Source: Burkholderiales bacterium (GTDB taxonomy: Bacteria; Pseudomonadota; Gammaproteobacteria; Burkholderiales; SG8-41). Taken from it: a stretch of DNA of 64,000 nt. Numbering within the stretch: position 1 is the first letter of the stretch; each line of letters begins with the position of its first letter. The notes beneath the pieces are model-generated. The model did no database searches. It was not told the origin of the DNA and was given only the letters and a program-made list of their open reading frames with translations. Shown here in pieces: positions 1 to 12,344 of this stretch. The position numbers were made by a program, and so were the translations under genes. The stretch spans positions 974,915 to 1,038,914 of the forward strand of contig DATAJS010000010.1 of assembly GCA_036262035.1 (NCBI GenBank). Direction: 5' to 3'.

Positions 1-111
1 CGGGAACGCCCGGTGCGTCTCGCTTGCGTGCTCCGGCGTTCGGTACGCTCGAAGCCCAAGCGTACGTAGATCGCTGATTATCCGCACATCGTTCGGCAAA
101 AGCAAAGCCTG

Positions 112-1194
112 ATGATCTTCCACAAGGCCCTGGTGCGCGAGTTCGCGAACACCGCGCTTGCCACCTTCTTCGTGCTCCTCGGCATCACGATCACGACGCA
201 GCTCGTGAAGCTGCTCGGCCAGGCCGCAACCGGGCTCATCACCTCGACCGGCGTGTTCGCGCTGCTGGGGTTGACCCTCGTCAACTATCTCGCGGTGCTG
301 CTGTCGCTCACCACGTTCATCGCGGTGCTGCTCACGCTCACGCGCAGCTATCGCGACTTCGAGATGGTGGTGTGGTTCGCGAGCGGCGTCGGCCTCACGC
401 GCTGGGTACGGCCCGTGCTGTCGTTCGCAGTCCCGCTCGTGCTCATCATCGGCCTCCTGTCGCTCTTCCTGTCGCCGTGGGCGGTGAGCCGCTCCGAGGA
501 GCTGCGCCGGCTGATGGACAGCCGCGACGACGTCTCCGCGATCGTTCCCGGCGTCTTTCGCGAGTCGAACCGCGCCGAGCGCGTGTACTTCGTCGAGGAA
601 GTCTCCGACGCCGAGAACGTGGTGCAGAACATCTTCGTGAGCTCGAACCAGCACCAGAAGCTCGGCGTGATGGTCGCGCGGCGCGGCTACCAGGAGACTT
701 CGGAGAACGGCGACCGCTTCCTCGTGCTGCTGAACGGGCGGCGCTACGAAGGCGCGCCCGGCACGCCCGAATACCGGGTCTACGAGTTCGACAAGTATTC
801 GATGCGTGTGGAGATCGGCGCCATGGCGGCGCGCGCCCCGACGACCAAGACCTCGAGCACGGCCGATCTCCTGCAGGAGCCCAACCCGCGCAACCTCGCC
901 GAGCTCTCGTGGCGCATCGGGCTGCCGGTGAGCGCGCTCATCCTGTCGGTGCTCGCGATCCCGCTGTCCTTCATCAACCCGCGCGCGGGACGCTCGATGA
1001 ACTTCGTCATGGCGATCCTGATCTACATGACTTACAACAACCTGCTCTCGATCGTGCAGGCGTGGATCGCGCAGTCCCGCGTGAGCTTTACCGCGGGCCT
1101 CGCCGTGCACGCTGCGATGCTCGTGCTGCTCGCGCTCGTGTTCTACCGCCGCATCATGCCGTTTTCCATCCTGCGCCGCCGCGCCGCCGCATGA
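112..1194 (+). CDS. lptF: LptF, LPS export ABC transporter permease
   Basis: 360-residue inner-membrane protein of the LptF/LptG (YjgP/YjgQ) family. With LptG and the ATPase LptB it extracts lipopolysaccharide from the inner membrane and passes it to the LptC-LptA bridge. The sequence shows the family layout: three membrane segments near residues 13-37, 49-76 and 98-120, a periplasmic beta-rich domain at roughly 125-260 and three more membrane segments to the C-terminus. The ATG gives the usual length. It overlaps the next gene by 4 bp (ATGA), which fits the conserved lptF-lptG pair. Bases 1-111 upstream hold no gene that I can see. Family assignment is from the sequence and gene pair; function is by homology. 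Confidence 0.95.
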   Translation: MIFHKALVREFANTALATFFVLLGITITTQLVKLLGQAATGLITSTGVFALLGLTLVNYLAVLLSLTTFIAVLLTLTRSYRDFEMVVWFASGVGLTRWVRPVLSFAVPLVLIIGLLSLFLSPWAVSRSEELRRLMDSRDDVSAIVPGVFRESNRAERVYFVEEVSDAENVVQNIFVSSNQHQKLGVMVARRGYQETSENGDRFLVLLNGRRYEGAPGTPEYRVYEFDKYSMRVEIGAMAARAPTTKTSSTADLLQEPNPRNLAELSWRIGLPVSALILSVLAIPLSFINPRAGRSMNFVMAILIYMTYNNLLSIVQAWIAQSRVSFTAGLAVHAAMLVLLALVFYRRIMPFSILRRRAAA

Positions 1195-2264
1195 GGACGC
1201 TGCGCCGCTATCTCGCGACCGAGATCGTCGTCGCGACGCTGCTGGTCGTGCTCGCGCTGGTGCTGCTCTTCTCGTTCTTCGATCTCGTCGAGGAGATGAA
1301 GGATCTCGGCCGCGGTGGGTATCGCCTCAAGCACATCGCCCTGCACGTATTGCTGAGGGCGCCGACGCACGTCTACGAGGTCTTTCCCATCGCCGCGCTG
1401 ATCGGCACGCTGTTCGCCCTCGCTCAGCTCGTGGCGAGCTCGGAGCTCACCGTGATCCGCGCGTCCGGCGTCTCGCTCACGCGCCTCAACATGTCGCTCG
1501 TGAGCATCGGCCTGGTCTTCGCGATCCTGACGTTCGTGTTCGGCGAGTTCATCGGGCCGCCGGCCGAGCAGTTCGCGCAGCGGATGCGCTCGCTGGCGAT
1601 CGCCGGCATCGTCGCGCAGGAGTTTCGCTCGGGATTGTGGGTGAAAGACGGACGCAACTTCGTCAACGTCGGCGAAGTGACGCCGACGTCCGAATTGAAG
1701 CGCATCCGCATCTACGAGTTCGACGAGGAATACCGCCTGCGCACGCTGTCGCAGGCGGAGCACGGAACCTACTTGAAGGACCGCACGTGGGAGCTGTCGG
1801 ACGTGGTCACGACGACGTTCGAAGGCCAGCGCACCCGCGTGCAGAAGATCCCGGAGCTGCAGTGGTATTCGGTGCTCGAGCCGCAGATCCTGTCGATGCT
1901 GCTGGTGCGGCCCGATCGCATGTCGGCATGGAGCCTGTGGTCGTATTCGCAGCATCTGAAAGAGAACCGCCAGAAGGCGCTGCGCTACGAGATCGCGTTC
2001 TGGACCAAGGTCATGTATCCGCTGGCCGTGCTGGTGATGATGGTCCTCGCGCTGCCTTTCGCGCTGTTCCAGAAGCGCCAGGGGGGCGTCGGCGGGCGCA
2101 TCGTCGCGGGCATCATGCTCGGCCTCGCGTTCTACGTGATCAACCGGCTGTTCGGCTCGCTGGGGCTGCTCTACGACTGGCCGGCGACGTTCGCCGGGAT
2201 CACGCCGACGCTGGTGTTTCTGGCTTTGGCGATCGGCACCGCCTGGTTCCAGGAACGGCGCTGA
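1191..2264 (+). CDS. lptG: LptG, LPS export ABC transporter permease
   Basis: 357-residue partner of LptF with the same six-segment plan: an N-terminal helix (LATEIVVATLLVVLALVLL), a pair of helices to about residue 125, a periplasmic domain (about 125-265) and three C-terminal helices. The ATG at 1191 overlaps the lptF stop (ATGA), indicating coupled translation of the two permease subunits. A much longer open frame extends upstream, but that part is antisense-like text inside lptF; the ATGA junction and the LptG-like N-terminus fix the start. Confidence 0.95.
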   Translation: MRTLRRYLATEIVVATLLVVLALVLLFSFFDLVEEMKDLGRGGYRLKHIALHVLLRAPTHVYEVFPIAALIGTLFALAQLVASSELTVIRASGVSLTRLNMSLVSIGLVFAILTFVFGEFIGPPAEQFAQRMRSLAIAGIVAQEFRSGLWVKDGRNFVNVGEVTPTSELKRIRIYEFDEEYRLRTLSQAEHGTYLKDRTWELSDVVTTTFEGQRTRVQKIPELQWYSVLEPQILSMLLVRPDRMSAWSLWSYSQHLKENRQKALRYEIAFWTKVMYPLAVLVMMVLALPFALFQKRQGGVGGRIVAGIMLGLAFYVINRLFGSLGLLYDWPATFAGITPTLVFLALAIGTAWFQERR

Positions 2265-2267
2265 CCT

Positions 2268-2672
2268 CTATTCCCTGACGATGCGTGTGCCGGCGATCCG
2301 GTCGTGCAGGAACTGCCGGTCGCGGTCGAAGAACGCCCAGGTGAATCCGGCGCCGAACGCGATCGCGCCCGCCAGCGCCGCCACGTAGCGCACCAGCGCT
2401 TGCCGGGTTTGCACCGCCGTGCCGTCGGCCGTGACGAGCCTGAGCCGCCACGTCTTCATCGGCAGCGTGCGGCCGCCGCGCGTCCACTGCCACACGAAGT
2501 ACAGCCCCGCGACGCTCGCGAGGTAGAGCTGGAACACGGCGCGGGTGTGACCGCCGGCGACCCGCTGCTCGACCGCGTAATACACGAAGGCGGCGCAGAA
2601 CAGCAGGCCGGTCAGCAGCAGGGCTTCGTAGATGAGCGAGATCAGCCGGCGGCCGATCGGCGCGAGATTCAT
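2268..2672 (-). CDS. RDD family membrane protein
   Basis: 134-residue small membrane protein with the RDD domain: an early Arg (RRLISLIYEALLL), three hydrophobic segments (about 14-32, 46-62, 88-110) and the closing HDRIAGTRIV motif. The function of the family is mostly unknown; some RDD proteins have been linked to ion transport. It lies last in a minus-strand group behind the sigma factor, DUF3619 and DUF3106 genes and converges with lptG (3-bp gap). Its position suggests co-transcription with the sigma-factor group, but the 38-bp gap to the DUF3106 gene means this is inference. Confidence 0.85.
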   Translation of the reverse strand: MNLAPIGRRLISLIYEALLLTGLLFCAAFVYYAVEQRVAGGHTRAVFQLYLASVAGLYFVWQWTRGGRTLPMKTWRLRLVTADGTAVQTRQALVRYVAALAGAIAFGAGFTWAFFDRDRQFLHDRIAGTRIVRE

Positions 2673-2710
2673 CGTGGTCGTGCGGGAAAGAGGCGGGGTG
2701 CTGCGGCGGC

Positions 2711-3154
2711 CTAGCCCGGCGGTGTCTGGGCCGCGGGCGTCGGCGTCTCCGGCTCCGGAGCAGGCGTCTTGGACTGCTCGTATTCCTGCCAGCGCCGCTT
2801 CACCTCGTCGCGCTTCTTGGCGGGTTGTTTCCTGAGGCTCTGGTACTTCTCGCGGGCCGCCTTGCGCTCATCGGGGGTGAGCTTGGCCCACTCCTGCATG
2901 CGCTTGTTCAGGCGCTCCTGCTGCTCGGGCTTCATGGTGGGGTAGCGATCGGCGATCGACACCCATTTTCTGCGGCGCGTCGTATCGAGCGTCTCCCATT
3001 CCGGCTGCAGCGGCGCGAGGACCTTCTGCTGGTTCGCTGTCAGCTCGGTCCAGGCCGGCTTCGCCGGCTTTTTACCTGCGGCGGGAGACTGTGCGGCGAA
3101 GACCGGGAACGCAAGACATAGCCAGACGATCAGCGCCCCGAGCGTTTTAACCAT
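2711..3154 (-). CDS. DUF3106 family secreted protein
   Basis: 147-residue protein with an N-terminal signal peptide (hydrophobic residues 5-20, probable cleavage after FAA). The mature part is rich in W, K, R, E and Q and repeats the pattern of DUF3106 proteins: WxxLTxxQQxxLxPLxxxW, KWxxIAxRYPxMxPEQQxRLxxRMxEWAxLTPxERxxAR. It resembles the spacing of heavy-metal-sensing periplasmic helical proteins, but no function is established. The start overlaps the end of the DUF3619 gene by 25 bp, so it is expressed with the sigma-factor operon. It may be a periplasmic partner or target of that operon (inference). Confidence 0.85.
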   Translation of the reverse strand: MVKTLGALIVWLCLAFPVFAAQSPAAGKKPAKPAWTELTANQQKVLAPLQPEWETLDTTRRRKWVSIADRYPTMKPEQQERLNKRMQEWAKLTPDERKAAREKYQSLRKQPAKKRDEVKRRWQEYEQSKTPAPEPETPTPAAQTPPG

Positions 3155-3510
3155 GAATCGAAGCCCTGATCGAGGTAGGCGTTGATCGGCAGGTCATCGG
3201 TCAGGAGCCCCACGTCGATATCGGCGATTTCGTTGGTCGGCGTGTAATGCATGTAGACGACGCCGGCGAGGCCCAGGACCAGGGCCGCCATCGGGATGAG
3301 GTACTGGATCCCGAATATCGGGCGCTCGGTGATATTGCCGATGCCCGTCGCGAGGCTCGGCACCAGAGAGCGCGAGCGCGTCTCGTGGTGTCTTTCCAGC
3401 GCAAGCTTGCGCGCGGCCCGCAGGCGCTCGCGCTGCGCCGGACCGACACCGTCCGCGCCGTCGTCGAGGCGGCCGGCGATGCGCCGGCCCAGCTCGTCCT
3501 GTTCGTTCAT
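3130..3510 (-). CDS. DUF3619 family single-pass membrane protein
   Basis: 126 residues: a charged cytoplasmic N-terminus (about 1-55), one membrane helix (about 70-90, YLIPMAALVLGLAGVVYM) and a short periplasmic tail. The ATG at 3510 overlaps the sigma-factor stop as ATGA, and betaproteobacterial DUF3619 genes regularly follow such a sigma gene. The topology and coupling are those expected of an anti-sigma factor, although no zinc-binding anti-sigma motif is present. I therefore call it DUF3619 and only suggest an anti-sigma role. Confidence 0.85.
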   Translation of the reverse strand: MNEQDELGRRIAGRLDDGADGVGPAQRERLRAARKLALERHHETRSRSLVPSLATGIGNITERPIFGIQYLIPMAALVLGLAGVVYMHYTPTNEIADIDVGLLTDDLPINAYLDQGFDSWLKRSGR

Positions 3511-4163
3511 AACTTGATCCCCTGTTTCTCGAGCACCGCTGCGAGCGCGTGGGTCGCGCGGGAGCAATGCGTCTTCACGCTGCCCTCCGAGCAACCCATG
3601 ACTTTCGCCGCCTCGGCGACATCCATTTCCTCCCAGTAACGCAACAAAAAAGCCTGGCGTTGACGCTCGGGCAGCTTTTCCAGCGCTTTTTCAATGACCT
3701 CAAGCACTTGCGTCCTGGCCAATTGTTCGGGAGGCGGTTCGTTCCACTTCGATTCGCTCTCGACCTCAAGAGTTTCCAGAGGATCGAATTCCTCGTCGCT
3801 TTCGCCCGATCCGAAGAGCGCCGAGACGGGGGTGGTCCAGAGCGCCCGGACTTTCTGGCGGCGGTAGAAGTCCCGTATGGCGTTCTGCAGGATGCGTTGG
3901 AACAGCAGAGGCAACTCTTCGGCCGGGCGCTCCGAATACTTCTCGGCGAGCTTCAGCATCGCGTCCTGCACGATGTCCAGCGCGAGATGATCGTCACGCA
4001 CCGCGAAGAGCGCCTGCTTGTATGCGCGGCGCTCGACCTCCGCGAGGAAATCGGACAGTTCGTTGCGAGTGGCCAGTTGGCTTTGCCCTGAAAGATGTAC
4101 CGGGTGCGCGTCGTTTTCTCGTCTCGCGCACGTCGCGCCAGCGTAAGCGACGCCCGACGGCAC
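3507..4163 (-). CDS. RNA polymerase sigma factor, ECF-like
   Basis: Sigma-70-family factor with region 2 (LALDIVQDAMLKLAEKY, then LLFQRILQNAIRDFYRRQKVR) and region 4 (LEKLPERQRQAFLLRYWEEMDVAEAAKVMGC plus the SVKTHCSRATHAL recognition helix), without regions 1 and 3. It is coupled to the DUF3619 gene and diverges from ilvB. The start is doubtful. The only standard in-frame codon upstream is the GTG at 4163, giving 218 residues whose first ~29 look non-coding. From memory, homologues begin at the LATRNELSDFL segment, where this sequence has CTG at 4076-4074 preceded by AGGG, giving 189 residues. A CTG start or a sequence error should be considered. Confidence 0.88.
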   Translation of the reverse strand: MPSGVAYAGATCARRENDAHPVHLSGQSQLATRNELSDFLAEVERRAYKQALFAVRDDHLALDIVQDAMLKLAEKYSERPAEELPLLFQRILQNAIRDFYRRQKVRALWTTPVSALFGSGESDEEFDPLETLEVESESKWNEPPPEQLARTQVLEVIEKALEKLPERQRQAFLLRYWEEMDVAEAAKVMGCSEGSVKTHCSRATHALAAVLEKQGIKL

Positions 4164-4256
4164 GGCATCTTAGCAGAAGAGACCTCGCGCAAGACGCGGA
4201 AAGCGCTCGGGAAAGCGTCGTGCCCGCCGTGCCTGCACCGCGCCTATCATACTGAT

Positions 4257-4321
4257 AAAAGAGGCGTTTTACTTGACCCGCAGCGCCGCAGACTGTAAGG
4301 TTTCACGTTTTCGCCTCTTTT
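4257..4321 (+). promoter_or_regulatory. ilvB promoter bracketed by a 10-bp inverted repeat
   Basis: TTGACC at 4273-4278 and TAAGGT at 4296-4301 are spaced by 17 bp, a plausible sigma-70 promoter about 33 nt upstream of ilvB. It is flanked by AAAAGAGGCG (4257-4266) and its exact reverse complement CGCCTCTTTT (4312-4321). The arms could be an operator pair, or a stem if transcription starts further upstream. No good Shine-Dalgarno precedes the ilvB ATG. Confidence 0.45.
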
Positions 4322-4340
4322 CGGTCCCCACGCTTCAATC

Positions 4341-6038
4341 ATGCAACTCACCGGTGCTGAGATCTTTGTTCGCTGCATGCAGGAGGAGGGTGTCGATTAC
4401 ATTTTCGGCTACCCCGGCGGCGCGGTGCTCTTCCTGTACGACGAGCTTTTCAAGCAGAACAAGGTCCGGCACGTACTGTGCCGCCACGAGCAGGGTGCGG
4501 TCCACGCCGCGGACGGCTACGCGCGTTCGACCGAGAAGGTCGGCGTCGCGCTGGTCACGTCCGGGCCCGGCGTCACCAACGCCGTCACCGGTATCGCGAC
4601 CGCGTACATGGACTCGATCCCGCTCGTCATCATCACCGGCCAGGTGCCCACCGCCGCGATCGGCCAGGACGCTTTCCAGGAAAGCGACACCGTCGGCATC
4701 ACCCGCCCGTGCGTGAAGCACAACTTCCTGGTGAAGGACGTCCGGGAGCTGGCGAGCACGATCAAGAAAGCGTTCTACATCGCCGCCAGCGGCCGTCCCG
4801 GCCCGGTCGTGGTCGATATCCCGAAGGACGTGACGCAGCACAAGACCGAGTTCGATTACCCGTCGAAAGTGGCGATGCGCTCGTATAACCCCGTGGTCAA
4901 GGGCCACGCGGGCCAGATCAAGAAAGCGATCCAGGCGCTGCTCGCCGCCAAGCGGCCGATGATCTACACCGGCGGCGGCGTCATCCTCGGCGACGCCGCT
5001 CCGCAGCTCACGCAGCTCGTGCGGCAGCTCGGTTTCCCCATCACCAATACCCTGATGGGCCTCGGCGGCTATCCCGCGACCGACCGCCAGTTCCTCGGCA
5101 TGCTCGGCATGCACGGCACGTACGAAGCGAACATGGCCATGCAGCACTGCGACGTGCTGCTCGCGATCGGCGCGCGCTTCGACGACCGCGTCATCGGCAA
5201 TCCCAAGCACTTCTTCGACCAGGAGCGCACCATCATCCACGTCGACATCGACCCGTCGTCGATCTCGAAGCGGGTGAAGGTCGACGTGCCGATCGTCGGC
5301 AACGTGAAAGAGGTGCTCGAGGAGTTCATCCGCCAGTTCGAAAGCTCTTCGGTGAAGCCCGACGCCGAGGCGCTGAAGACGTGGTGGACCCAGATCGAGC
5401 TGTGGCGCGGCCGCGATTGCCTCGCGTACGACCGCTCGAGCGCGATCATCAAGCCGCAGTACGTGATCCAGAAGCTGTACGAGATCACCAAGGGCGAGGC
5501 TTACGTCACCTCCGATGTCGGCCAGCACCAGATGTGGGCCGCGCAGTTCTACAAGTTCGACCAGCCGCGCCGCTGGATCAACTCCGGGGGCCTGGGCACC
5601 ATGGGCTTCGGCCTGCCGTCCGCTATGGGCGTGCAGCTCGCGCATCCGGAGGCGCAGGTCGCGTGCGTGACGGGCGAGGCGAGCATCCAGATGTGCATCC
5701 AGGAGCTGTCGACCTGCAAGCAGTATCACCTGCCCATCAAGATCGTGAACCTGAACAACCGCTACATGGGCATGGTTCGGCAGTGGCAGGAGTTCTTCCA
5801 CGGCAACCGCTACGCCGAGTCGTACATGGACGCGCTGCCCGACTTCGTGAAGCTCGCCGAGTCGTACGGCCACAGCGGCATGCGCATCGAGAAGCCGGGC
5901 GACGTCGAAGGTGCGCTGCGCGACGCCTTCGCGCGCAAGGACGATCTCGTCTTCCTCGATTTCGTCACCGATCAGACGGAGAACGTGTTCCCGATGGTCC
6001 CGGGAGGCAAGGGCCTCTCGGAGATGATCCTGGTCTAA
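4341..6038 (+). CDS. ilvB: Acetolactate synthase, catalytic subunit
   Basis: 565-residue thiamine-diphosphate enzyme that condenses two pyruvates to acetolactate, or pyruvate with 2-oxobutyrate, in valine, leucine and isoleucine synthesis. The N-terminal TPP-binding domain (GYPGGAVLFLYDELF; RHEQGAVHAADGYAR with the catalytic Glu), the central FAD-binding domain and the C-terminal TPP domain (TGEASIQMCIQEL, followed by LNNRYMGMVRQWQ) are all present and full length. Next to ilvN and ilvC it forms the branched-chain operon. Confidence 0.97.
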   Translation: MQLTGAEIFVRCMQEEGVDYIFGYPGGAVLFLYDELFKQNKVRHVLCRHEQGAVHAADGYARSTEKVGVALVTSGPGVTNAVTGIATAYMDSIPLVIITGQVPTAAIGQDAFQESDTVGITRPCVKHNFLVKDVRELASTIKKAFYIAASGRPGPVVVDIPKDVTQHKTEFDYPSKVAMRSYNPVVKGHAGQIKKAIQALLAAKRPMIYTGGGVILGDAAPQLTQLVRQLGFPITNTLMGLGGYPATDRQFLGMLGMHGTYEANMAMQHCDVLLAIGARFDDRVIGNPKHFFDQERTIIHVDIDPSSISKRVKVDVPIVGNVKEVLEEFIRQFESSSVKPDAEALKTWWTQIELWRGRDCLAYDRSSAIIKPQYVIQKLYEITKGEAYVTSDVGQHQMWAAQFYKFDQPRRWINSGGLGTMGFGLPSAMGVQLAHPEAQVACVTGEASIQMCIQELSTCKQYHLPIKIVNLNNRYMGMVRQWQEFFHGNRYAESYMDALPDFVKLAESYGHSGMRIEKPGDVEGALRDAFARKDDLVFLDFVTDQTENVFPMVPGGKGLSEMILV

Positions 6039-6055
6039 ACCGAACAAGAACAATC

Positions 6056-6547
6056 ATGCGGCACATCGTTTCAGTCCTGCTCGAGAACGAGGCAGGCGCG
6101 CTTTCCCGGGTCTCGGGCCTTTTTTCCGCCCGCGGCTACAACATCGAATCGCTCACGGTCGCCCCCACGGAGGACGCGACGCTGTCGAGGATGACCATCG
6201 TCACCTCGGGCTCGGACGAAGTGATCGAGCAGATCACCAAGCAGCTGAACAAGCTGATCGACGTCGTGAAGGTCGTCGATCTGTCCGAAGGCGAGCACAT
6301 CGAGCGCGAGCTCATGCTGGTCAAGGTGCGGGCGATCGGCAAGGACCGCGAGGAGATGAAACGCATGGCCGACATCTTCCGCGGCCGCATCATCGACGTC
6401 ACCGAGAAGGACTACACGATCGAGCTCACCGGCACCGGTTCGAAGCTCGACGCGTTCCTGAAGGCGATCGACCGCGCAGCGATCCTCGAGACCGTGCGCA
6501 CCGGCGCGTCGGGCATCGGCCGCGGGGATCGCGTCCTGCGCGTTTGA
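6056..6547 (+). CDS. ilvN: Acetolactate synthase, regulatory subunit
   Basis: 163 residues. An N-terminal ACT domain (MRHIVSVLLENEAGALSRV, residues 1-75) and a C-terminal ALS_ss_C domain (about 85-160) match the valine-sensing small subunit that activates IlvB and confers feedback inhibition. It begins 17 bp after ilvB. The ATG at 6056 is the start that gives the standard N-terminus; the open frame continues upstream only as a shadow of ilvB. The stop at 6545-6547 runs directly into a GTGAAAC repeat region. Confidence 0.96.
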   Translation: MRHIVSVLLENEAGALSRVSGLFSARGYNIESLTVAPTEDATLSRMTIVTSGSDEVIEQITKQLNKLIDVVKVVDLSEGEHIERELMLVKVRAIGKDREEMKRMADIFRGRIIDVTEKDYTIELTGTGSKLDAFLKAIDRAAILETVRTGASGIGRGDRVLRV

Positions 6548-7693
<1,146 letters not shown>

Positions 7694-7710
7694 TGCGCGT
7701 GGTAACGCGC

Positions 7711-7755
7711 GTCATCGCGAGCAGCGGCAGCGACGTGGCGATCTCGTGGCGCACG
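7711..7755. repeat. Dispersed repeat, GTCATCGCGAG...GGCGATCTCGTGG type, copy 1
   Basis: Starts with GTCATCGCGAG (7711-7721) and ends in a 22-nt block around GTGGCGATCTCGTGGCGC that is identical in the copy at 55701-55752. The middle (10-20 nt) differs. It lies 17 bp after the ilvC stop and just before pssA. It resembles the GTCATTGCGAG-type repeats often seen between bacterial genes. Confidence 0.75.
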
Positions 7756-7771
7756 TCGACGGGTAGCGCCC

Positions 7772-8596
7772 ATGCTTGAACCGCGCGAGCACAAGGTCTT
7801 CGTGAAATCCCGGTTCGGCCGCCGGGGGATTTACTGGCTGCCGAACTCGTTCACGATCATGGCCTTGTTCTCGGGCTTCTACGCGATCGTGCAGGCGATG
7901 GGCGGCCGCTACGAGCAGGCCGCCATCGCGATCTTCGTCGCGATGGTGCTCGACGGCATGGACGGGCGCGTCGCGCGTCTCACCCACACCCAGAGCGCTT
8001 TCGGCGCCGAGCTCGACAGCCTGTCGGACATGGTGTCGTTCGGCGTGGCGCCCGCGCTCGTCGTCTATCACTGGGCGCTCGCCGACTTCGCCGCGGTCAA
8101 GACCGTGACGATGCTGGGTCCGTGGCTCAGCGCACGCCTCGGGTGGATCGCCGCCTTCGTCTATTGCGCGTGCGCGGCGCTGCGGCTCGCGCGCTTCAAC
8201 ACCAACATCGACGTCGTCGACAAGCGCTTTTTCCAGGGCCTGCCGAGCCCTGCCGCGGCGAGTCTCATCGCCGGCATGGTGTGGGCGATGGAGCAGTACC
8301 AGGTCGATCGCACCGCCGTGCGGTGGATCGCCTGGGGCGTGACGATGTTCGCCGGGCTCACGATGGTGAGCAACGTGAAGTTCTACAGCGGCAAGGACAT
8401 CAACCTGCGCAAGAGCGTCTCGTTCTCGGTCGTGGTCGGGATCGCGATGGCGCTCGTGTTCCTGATCGCGTTCGCGAGCACGCTGCCCGAGATGCTGTTC
8501 CTGCTCTTCGGCGGATACGCGATCTCGGGTTATGCGATGTGGCTGTTCGGCGCGTTCGGCCGCAGACCGGCGTCCAAGGGGCCGCCGCAGGCATGA
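7772..8596 (+). CDS. pssA: CDP-diacylglycerol--serine O-phosphatidyltransferase
   Basis: 274-residue integral membrane enzyme making phosphatidylserine, precursor of phosphatidylethanolamine. The CDP-alcohol phosphotransferase signature DG-x2-AR-x8-G-x3-D-x3-D is complete at residues 61-86 (starting DGMDGRVARL and ending ELDSLSD). Seven to eight hydrophobic segments follow, the last near residues 210-255. Position between ilvC and leuA is common in betaproteobacteria. It could be co-transcribed with ilvC; a 78-bp gap holding the dispersed repeat separates them. Confidence 0.95.
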   Translation: MLEPREHKVFVKSRFGRRGIYWLPNSFTIMALFSGFYAIVQAMGGRYEQAAIAIFVAMVLDGMDGRVARLTHTQSAFGAELDSLSDMVSFGVAPALVVYHWALADFAAVKTVTMLGPWLSARLGWIAAFVYCACAALRLARFNTNIDVVDKRFFQGLPSPAAASLIAGMVWAMEQYQVDRTAVRWIAWGVTMFAGLTMVSNVKFYSGKDINLRKSVSFSVVVGIAMALVFLIAFASTLPEMLFLLFGGYAISGYAMWLFGAFGRRPASKGPPQA

Positions 8597-8650
8597 TCCC
8601 GCCGCGGCTCGGTTGCGCGTGCGCTCGAATGCCGCTATATTGGCCGCTCC

Positions 8651-8743
8651 ATGATCTCCTTACAGGCCATCGCTGCTCTCGCAGCCCTTCTTTCCGCCAG
8701 CCTTCTGCTGGCCGGCCTGCCGCTGCGCGTTCGCGCGCGCTAA
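8651..8743 (+). CDS. Possible leucine-rich leader peptide or small membrane protein before leuA
   Basis: Thirty-codon ORF beginning ATGATCTCC and ending ...RVRAR-stop. Nine of 30 residues are Leu, including LLL, and residues 6-23 could form a membrane helix. A TATATT hexamer at 8636-8641 lies just upstream. Its place ~110 nt before leuA is what a leucine-responsive leader peptide would have, but I see no convincing terminator/antiterminator pair, and no strong Shine-Dalgarno. It could equally be a small membrane protein or chance. Confidence 0.3.
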   Translation: MISLQAIAALAALLSASLLLAGLPLRVRAR

Positions 8744-8855
8744 CACTTACCCCACATCTCGTAGTATCCGGCCGGCGCGGGCAACCGCTCCGGGGCGTAG
8801 CTCATTGCGAGGCGCGACACACACTTGACGGCGCCCGCGGCAGATGGAGAGAAGC

Positions 8856-12259
<3,404 letters not shown>

Positions 12260-12344
12260 GGGGACGCGCTGCCTACGCGCATGATGTGACGATCGCAGGC
12301 CGGTATTATAGTGACGACCGCCGTCGGCCGACTCCAACTCTCAC

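Noticed and set aside
1-111. Possible divergent gene or promoter before lptF
   Set aside because: No start codon with a plausible N-terminus on either strand and no convincing promoter; nothing to annotate.
8792-8840. GGGGCGTAGCTCA, which looks like the start of a tRNA
   Set aside because: No anticodon stem, T-arm or acceptor 3' strand follows; not a tRNA gene and too short to call a remnant.
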